From an uncultured Rhodospirillales bacterium (GTDB taxonomy: Bacteria; Pseudomonadota; Alphaproteobacteria; CALMVH01), in assembly GCA_937873165.1 (NCBI GenBank), contig CALMVH010000275.1, forward strand, positions 1 to 12,762: DNA of 12,762 bases, given 5' to 3'. The notes below the pieces were generated by a model. That model searched no databases. It was not told the origin of the DNA and was given only the letters and a program-made list of their open reading frames with translations. This document shows positions 8,241 to 12,762 of this stretch, piece after piece (position 1 is the stretch's first letter; every line of letters starts with the position of its first letter). Made by a program: the position numbers and the translations under genes.

Positions 8241-9670
8241 TGGATGCGCGAACTCTCGTTGGTGGCAAGCGAAGCGATATAACGGTGGATAGCAGTGGCG
8301 ACGTCGCGCCCGTCGCGAATGGCCCACACGACCAGCGACGCGCCGCGCACGATGTCGCCGGCCGCGAACACACCCGGCAGGCTGGTGACGCCATCGGGGT
8401 GGGCCACCTTGACAGTGCCCCATCTCTGCACAGCGAGCCGGGGCTCGGCAAACGCGGCGGGCAAGTCCTCGGCATCGAACCCCAGCGCCTTGATGACCAG
8501 ATCGGCTTCCAGGGCAAACTCGCCGCTGGGGGCGATCACGGGCGTCTGGCGTCCGCTGGCATCGGCCAGACCCAGATGCATCCGATGGGCCGAGACGCCG
8601 GTTACGCACCCTTCGCCGAGGAAGGCCTTAGGAGCGCTGAGATACAGGAACTCCACGCCTTCTTCCATGGCGTGACCGACTTCGCGCGCCGAGCCCGGCA
8701 TGTTGCCGCGATCACGGCGGTACAGACATCGGACCGATCGCGCCCCCTGCCGAATACTGGTGCGCACGCAGTCCATCGCGGTATCGCCGCCCCCGATCAC
8801 GACAACCGCCTTGCCTTCGGCATTCATTCCGGGGTTGTTGCCTTCCTCGCCGAGACCGGCCCGGTTCGAGGCCGTCAGGAAATCCAGCGCGGACACGATG
8901 CCGGCCTTGTCTCCGCCCGGAAGATCCACTTCGCGCGCGCGGTAGACCCCGGTCGCGATCAACACGGCATCGTGACGCCCGCGCAGATCGGCAAAGGTCA
9001 GGTCACGCCCGACCTCGGTACTCAAGTGGAAAACCACACCCTGCTGCCTTAGCAGCGCTTCGCGGCGCTGGACCACGGGCTTGTCGAGCTTGAAGTTTGG
9101 AATTCCGTAGATCAACAATCCGCCGACGCGGTCGTAGCGATCGTAGACATGCACGGTGTATCCGATGGCGCGCAGCGCTTCAGCCGCGGCAAGCCCCGCC
9201 GGACCCGCGCCGATAATGCCGACGGAGGCTTCGCGGTCGCGCACCGGCATGCGGGGCTGGACCCACCCTTCGTCGAACGCGTTTTCGGTGATGTGCCGTT
9301 CCACCGCGCCGATAGTGATCGTGCCGTGACCGGACTGTTCCAGAACGCAGTTGCCTTCGCACAACCTGTCCTGGGGACAGATGCGGCCGCAAATCTCGGG
9401 AAACGTATTGGTAAGCGCCGAAGCCTCGTAGGCATCGCGCATGCGGCCTTCGGCCACCAACTTCAGCCAGTCGGGGATGTTGTTGCCCAGGGGGCAATGC
9501 ACCTGGCAGAACGGTATGCCGCATTGCGAACACCGGCTGGACTGAACCTGCGCATGAGTTCGGGCGAACTCCTGGTAAATCTCGTCGAAGTCCAGCGAGC
9601 GCGCCGGAGCCGGGCGCTTGTCCGGCGTCTCACGTCCGACTCTCGTAAACTGGAGCATTGAGCGGGCCAT
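8237..9670 (-). CDS. gltD: glutamate synthase small subunit (NADPH:FAD oxidoreductase)
   Basis: GOGAT beta subunit, 477 aa, passing electrons from NADPH through FAD and 4Fe-4S clusters to GltB. The N-terminal domain carries the two cysteine groups: Cys47, 50, 55, 59 (RCSQCGIPFCQVHCP) and Cys94, 98, 104, 108 (CGRICPQDRLCEGNC). The FAD-binding GAGPAG is at 154-159 and the pyridine-nucleotide motif IGGGDTAMD is around 292-300. The C-terminal AAGDI closes the FAD fold. Nothing is missing. Start choice is uncertain: the ATG at 9670 has AGGGA directly touching it, while the ATG four codons on (9658) has that same site 12 bases away. The stop at 8239-8237 overlaps the ATG of the debranching gene (ATGA), which implies coupled translation. 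Here gltD comes first and gltB last, with a sugar gene between them. Confidence 0.96.
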   Translation of the reverse strand: MARSMLQFTRVGRETPDKRPAPARSLDFDEIYQEFARTHAQVQSSRCSQCGIPFCQVHCPLGNNIPDWLKLVAEGRMRDAYEASALTNTFPEICGRICPQDRLCEGNCVLEQSGHGTITIGAVERHITENAFDEGWVQPRMPVRDREASVGIIGAGPAGLAAAEALRAIGYTVHVYDRYDRVGGLLIYGIPNFKLDKPVVQRREALLRQQGVVFHLSTEVGRDLTFADLRGRHDAVLIATGVYRAREVDLPGGDKAGIVSALDFLTASNRAGLGEEGNNPGMNAEGKAVVVIGGGDTAMDCVRTSIRQGARSVRCLYRRDRGNMPGSAREVGHAMEEGVEFLYLSAPKAFLGEGCVTGVSAHRMHLGLADASGRQTPVIAPSGEFALEADLVIKALGFDAEDLPAAFAEPRLAVQRWGTVKVAHPDGVTSLPGVFAAGDIVRGASLVVWAIRDGRDVATAIHRYIASLATNESSRIQ

Positions 9671-9747
9671 TCCCTGTAGATTAGGGCAAATCCAAGGGAT
9701 CGTTAATGAGAAAAACGTTCAGCCTGCAATAATTTATCTTTTTGCAA

Positions 9748-9774
9748 GTGCCTGGCTATCGATCAGCCAGGCAC
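9748..9774. terminator. perfect 10-bp hairpin between treZ and gltD
   Basis: GTGCCTGGCT (9748-9757) pairs fully with AGCCAGGCAC (9765-9774) around a 7-base loop. It begins 14 bases after the stop of treZ (minus strand). The following transcript is TTGCAAAAAGATAAA with no U-run, so it is not a standard intrinsic terminator. It may be a processing or stability hairpin, or a weak or Rho-assisted stop that lowers glt expression relative to treZ. The remaining gap up to gltD (9671-9747) is AT-rich and could hold a separate gltD promoter; TTGCAG-17-TTAACG is a poor match only. Confidence 0.45.
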
Positions 9775-9788
9775 CGAATGTAGCAAGC

Positions 9789-11636
9789 TCAGCCTACACG
9801 CCATAGAACCGACCAGGGCCCCATCTCCTTGTCTTCGACAACTCCTTCCTTCCAGATGACCGTCCCAGGCAACGACTCGGTCATCGGGACCGGCGTGGAG
9901 TGGAGATTGGCGCTGAGATGAAGCGTACGGTTATCGGCCAACGACCATTCCACCTGGATACATTGCTCGGCCGTAACGCGGTACTTCGCAATACCGCCGG
10001 ACGCGCCGCCAAGGTAGGGGATAACCTCACGCTTGCGGACTGCGATCAGGCCCCGATACCAGTCGAACCAGGCCCGGTGGCCATCCTGGGCAAGGTCACT
10101 CCACTCAAGCTTCGATCGCTCGAACGTCGCAGGATCGATAGGATCTGGGATCAGTTCCTGCTTCGCGGGATCGTCGAATGCGGGGTTTCCGGAAAACTCC
10201 TCGCGCCGGCCCTTGCGGATCGCCTCGGCAAGCTCACCCTCGAAGCCGCAGAAGTACTGGAACGGCTGGTCTGCCCGCCATTCCTCGCCCATGAACAGCA
10301 ATGGAATCTCGGGCGCCAGCAGGTAGATCGCGGTGATCGCCCGGCCTGCCTCGTTCGAACAAATGTCGGTAATCCGTTCGCCCAGCGCACGGTTGCCGAT
10401 CTGGTCATGGTTCTGGATAAAGCTGACAAAGGCCGTCGGCGGCAGGAAGGCGCTGATCTCGCCGCGGGGGCGATCGGTGAAGGGCGACACTTCGCCCTGG
10501 TAGGCAAACCCCTGCGCCAGCGACCGCGCGGTCAAGGGAACGCATTCGGTGTAGGCGCAGTAATACCCGAAATCCTCGTGCGTCGCGGCCGCGTGGAGGC
10601 AGTGGTGGAAGTCGTCGTTCCACTGCGCGTTGTACCATTTTGGCGTATTGTCGGGATTGCGCGCAAGCAGGTGGGCCTGGTTCAGGTCGTTTTCGAGCAC
10701 CAAGTGGATCTGCCGCCCCTTGCCGGCGGCGCGGACCCGCTCCGCCATTTCCTGCAGCACATGCACCGGGCTTTCGTCCACGATGGCATGAACCGCATCG
10801 AACCGAAGCCCGTCCAGGTGGAAGTCCGTGATCCAGTAGCAGGCGTTGCCGATGATGAACTCGCGAACGTTTTCGCTGCCTTCATCTCCATAGTTGATGG
10901 CATTGCCCCACGGCGTCTTGTGCTTGTCGGTGAACAGTTGTGGCGCGTAGCGGCCCATGTAGTTCCCCTCGGGGCCGAAATGGTTATAAACTACGTCGAG
11001 CAGCACCATGAGGTTCTTCGCATGCGCGGCGTCCACCAGCCGGCGCAGGTCGTCGGGCCGGCCATACGAGCTGTCGGGCGCGTACAGCAACACACCGTCA
11101 TAGCCCCAGTTGCGGTTGCCGGGAAAATCCGCGACGGGCATGATTTCGATGGCTGTAATCCCCAACTTGACCAGATGGTCGAGCTTGCCTATTGCGGCTT
11201 CGAACGTACCCTCCACCGTGAACGAGCCGATGTGAAGCTCGTAGATCACGCATTCTTCCCAGGGACGCCCCTGCCACGCGGCATCGGTCCAGCCGAAAGC
11301 CTCGGCATCGACGATCTCGCTGGGTCCTGTCACGTCGCTTGGCTGAAACCGCGAGGCAGGGTCCGCAACAGCCGTGCCATCGGGCAGGACAAACCGGTAC
11401 AACGCGCCCGTCCCGAGATCGGGCACGGTCAGCCCGAACCAGCCGTTTTCCATCGGCTCCATCGGACGATCGGCGGCCTCGCCTTCCAAGCGCAGAGAGA
11501 TCGCCTGCTCGGCCGGGGCCCACAGGCAGAAAGCCTGGCTGCCATCCCACAACTTGCGTGGGCCGAAATGCGGCTTTGTCCCCTGCATGGATCCGGAAGG
11601 CTCGTCCGTAGGAACAGCGTTGTCGAGCAGTGTCAT
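9789..11636 (-). CDS. treZ: malto-oligosyltrehalose trehalohydrolase
   Basis: GH13 enzyme that releases trehalose from maltooligosyl-trehalose made by TreY from alpha-glucan. 615 aa from the ATG at 11636. Order: an N-terminal CBM48-type domain (about 20-110: FCLWAPAEQAISLRL, DPASRFQPSDVTGPSE), the catalytic barrel, and a C-terminal beta domain. Catalytic residues fit GH13: nucleophile Asp280 in GLRFDAVHA, acid/base Glu315 in LVLENDLNQ, and Asp411 in FIQNHDQIGNR. LENDLNQA and the ASRFQP stretch point to TreZ rather than branching enzyme or GlgX. The open frame reaches a GTG at 11714. The ATG at 11636 is chosen because AGGA sits 6 bases upstream (11643-11646) and because a stress-type promoter (11678-11702) would start transcription downstream of that GTG. 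No treY is in the window. First gene before gltD-GDE-gltB. Confidence 0.93.
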   Translation of the reverse strand: MTLLDNAVPTDEPSGSMQGTKPHFGPRKLWDGSQAFCLWAPAEQAISLRLEGEAADRPMEPMENGWFGLTVPDLGTGALYRFVLPDGTAVADPASRFQPSDVTGPSEIVDAEAFGWTDAAWQGRPWEECVIYELHIGSFTVEGTFEAAIGKLDHLVKLGITAIEIMPVADFPGNRNWGYDGVLLYAPDSSYGRPDDLRRLVDAAHAKNLMVLLDVVYNHFGPEGNYMGRYAPQLFTDKHKTPWGNAINYGDEGSENVREFIIGNACYWITDFHLDGLRFDAVHAIVDESPVHVLQEMAERVRAAGKGRQIHLVLENDLNQAHLLARNPDNTPKWYNAQWNDDFHHCLHAAATHEDFGYYCAYTECVPLTARSLAQGFAYQGEVSPFTDRPRGEISAFLPPTAFVSFIQNHDQIGNRALGERITDICSNEAGRAITAIYLLAPEIPLLFMGEEWRADQPFQYFCGFEGELAEAIRKGRREEFSGNPAFDDPAKQELIPDPIDPATFERSKLEWSDLAQDGHRAWFDWYRGLIAVRKREVIPYLGGASGGIAKYRVTAEQCIQVEWSLADNRTLHLSANLHSTPVPMTESLPGTVIWKEGVVEDKEMGPWSVLWRVG

Positions 11637-11677
11637 TTCCGGTCCTGTTGTGGGGTGCATGCGTTTTGCAAGACTCG

Positions 11678-11702
11678 AACACACCGTCTGCCACGCGGTT
11701 CC
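11678..11702 (-). promoter_or_regulatory. candidate EcfG (general stress sigma) promoter for treZ
   Basis: On the minus strand, GGAAC (11702-11698), a 16-base spacer and TGTT (11681-11678) match the alphaproteobacterial EcfG consensus GGAAC-N16/17-CGTT with one mismatch in the -10. It lies about 41 bases before the treZ ATG, in the gap after the kinase gene. The match is seen; the regulation is inferred. Confidence 0.45.
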
Positions 11703-11727
11703 GATGTAATTCACATTTCCAGCGCGT

Positions 11728-12762
11728 TTATCCCGACAACATTCCGTTCAGCTTGCTCGCCAGCGCATCCATGGCGAAAGGCTTGCTCATGACCTCCATT
11801 CCGACATCCATCCTGCCGTTTCCGACGGCGGCATTTTCGGCATAGCCGGTGATGAACAGCACCCTCAAATCCGGCTTGAGCAAACGCGCGGCGTCCGCAA
11901 GCTGACGCCCGTTCATGCCGCCCGGCAGCCCGACATCGGTTATGAGAAGATCGATCTTCTGGCTGGTCTGCAAGGCTTTCAGGCCCGAAGGACCATCACC
12001 CGCCTCCACGGCGCCGTATCCGAGTTCTTCCAGCACATCGAGGATCAGCATTCTGACCACCGGCTCGTCATCCACCACCAGCACGGTGCGCGCGGTCTCG
12101 GCCCGCGGTGCTTCCCCCAGATCGTGCTCGGGCACGTCGGTCTCCGCCTCGCCCGCATGCCTGGGCAGATACAGCTTCACGCTCGTACCCTGCCCGATCT
12201 CGCTATAGATGCGCACATGGCCGCCCGATTGTTTTACAAAACCATAGATCATGGACAAACCGAGGCCCGTGCCCTGGCCAAGAGGCTTGGTGGTGAAGAA
12301 CGGGTCGAAAGCCCTCGCGATCACGTCCGGCGACATGCCGGAACCGGTGTCGCTGACGCACAGGGCCACGTACTGGCCAGGCTTTACCTCGCCGCCCTGG
12401 CTGGCGGCGTAGGCGTCGTCCAAGCGCGTGTTCGAGGTTTCGATCGTCAGACGCCCACCATCGGGCATGGCGTCCCGCGCGTTGATGGCAAGGTTGAGCA
12501 ACGCATTCTCGATCTGGTTGGCGTCGCACAGCGTTGTCCATAGCCCGCCAGCCGTTACGATTTCCGTTACGATGCCGGGACCGACGGTACGCCGGACCAG
12601 ATCCTCCATGGATATCACCAGCCGGTTCAGGCCCACCGGCTTCGGATCGAGGGTCTGACGCCGGGAAAAGGCGAGCAGCCGATGCGTGAGGGCCGCCGCA
12701 CGGGCAGCGGAACTGGTGGCCGCGTCCAGGTAACGCGGTATTTCTCCGTTGCGGCCTTGGGC
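11728..12762 (-). CDS. hybrid histidine kinase with C-terminal receiver, 3' part (runs off right edge)
   Basis: 344 residues are in the window, open to the right edge. Numbered from that edge: the end of the dimerisation helices (about 9-38, RYLDAATSSAARAAALTHRLLAFSRRQ), then the ATPase domain with N-box (NLAINARDAM, about 90-98), G1 (DTGSGM, 138), F-box (FDPFFTTKP) and G2 (GQGTGLGLS, 162-170). A receiver follows (about 227-342) with the acidic pair Asp231/232, phospho-acceptor Asp276 in ITDVGLPG, and Lys327 in MSKPF. There is no DNA-binding output domain, so the signal must pass to another partner. The phosphorylated His and the sensor domains lie outside the window. Such kinases are often PAS-containing in alphaproteobacteria. 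It ends 91 bases before treZ on the same strand, so it may read through into treZ or control it. The GTG at 12636 is internal, not the start. Confidence 0.9.
   Translation of the reverse strand, partial: AQGRNGEIPRYLDAATSSAARAAALTHRLLAFSRRQTLDPKPVGLNRLVISMEDLVRRTVGPGIVTEIVTAGGLWTTLCDANQIENALLNLAINARDAMPDGGRLTIETSNTRLDDAYAASQGGEVKPGQYVALCVSDTGSGMSPDVIARAFDPFFTTKPLGQGTGLGLSMIYGFVKQSGGHVRIYSEIGQGTSVKLYLPRHAGEAETDVPEHDLGEAPRAETARTVLVVDDEPVVRMLILDVLEELGYGAVEAGDGPSGLKALQTSQKIDLLITDVGLPGGMNGRQLADAARLLKPDLRVLFITGYAENAAVGNGRMDVGMEVMSKPFAMDALASKLNGMLSG

Noticed and set aside
8241..8609. Longer N-terminus for the debranching enzyme inside gltD
   Set aside because: The added part is Arg-rich frame-shadow sequence, while the ATG at 8240 forms an ATGA junction and is followed directly by the conserved domain.
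9740..9775. Sigma54 (-24/-12) promoter for gltD at GGCACTTGCA
   Set aside because: The two halves touch; the required spacing between GGCAC and TTGC is absent.
11704..11716. Partial dyad ATGTAATTCACAT before treZ as a CRP/FNR-like site
   Set aside because: Only the outer bases are symmetric and it does not fit TGTGA-N6-TCACA spacing.
9900..11792. 630-codon open frame on the plus strand opposite treZ
   Set aside because: It mirrors a high-GC gene with clear catalytic residues on the other strand. The plus-strand translation is Arg/Val/Gly-rich with no recognisable domain.
1..12762. CRISPR arrays, tRNA or rRNA genes, transposases
   Set aside because: I looked for regular direct repeats, clover-leaf sequences and transposase motifs and saw none.

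Overview
The window reads as chromosomal DNA of a GC-rich alphaproteobacterium. Hand-counted 60-base samples inside the large genes run from about 57 to 78% GC. The supporting genes are a full-length class II (NADPH-type) glutamate synthase pair with iron-sulfur motifs of the Azospirillum type, a DUF3429 membrane protein, and a hybrid histidine kinase with a C-terminal receiver. A sphingomonad (Novosphingobium/Sphingomonas-like) is my best guess, but this rests on impression, not on a search.

Left part (1-1260). The start of a TetR-type regulator on the minus strand is broken by an in-frame TAG at codon 22 and runs off the left edge. Just upstream of it on the same strand lies a small exported His/Tyr/Pro-rich protein. 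That gene is divergent from a DUF3429 membrane protein on the plus strand. The space between the two divergent genes holds two plausible sigma70-type promoters facing away from each other, with a TCACGTGA palindrome between their -35 boxes. Next comes a lower-GC patch (1130-1560) with an inverted repeat and an unrecognised 93-aa orphan gene.

Main part (1585-11636, all minus strand, so read right to left): treZ, gltD, a glycogen-debranching-type enzyme (GDE), then gltB. The two glutamate synthase subunits are split by the debranching enzyme. The stop of gltD and the start of GDE share ATGA. The end of GDE overlaps the start of gltB by 22 bases (ATG start) or 58 bases (TTG start). This looks like a translationally coupled gltD-GDE-gltB unit. 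treZ lies 118 bases upstream of gltD, with a perfect 10-bp hairpin in the gap.

Right edge (11728-12762): the 3' part of a hybrid histidine kinase (ATPase domain plus receiver) on the same strand, 91 bases upstream of treZ. That gap contains GGAAC-N16-TGTT, one base from the GGAAC-N16/17-CGTT consensus of the alphaproteobacterial general stress sigma factor EcfG.

Working idea (inference): this is a stress or osmoadaptation locus making two classic compatible solutes together. Glutamate would come from GltBD. Trehalose would come from alpha-glucan through TreZ, helped by the debranching enzyme. TreY, the obligate partner of TreZ, is not in the window.
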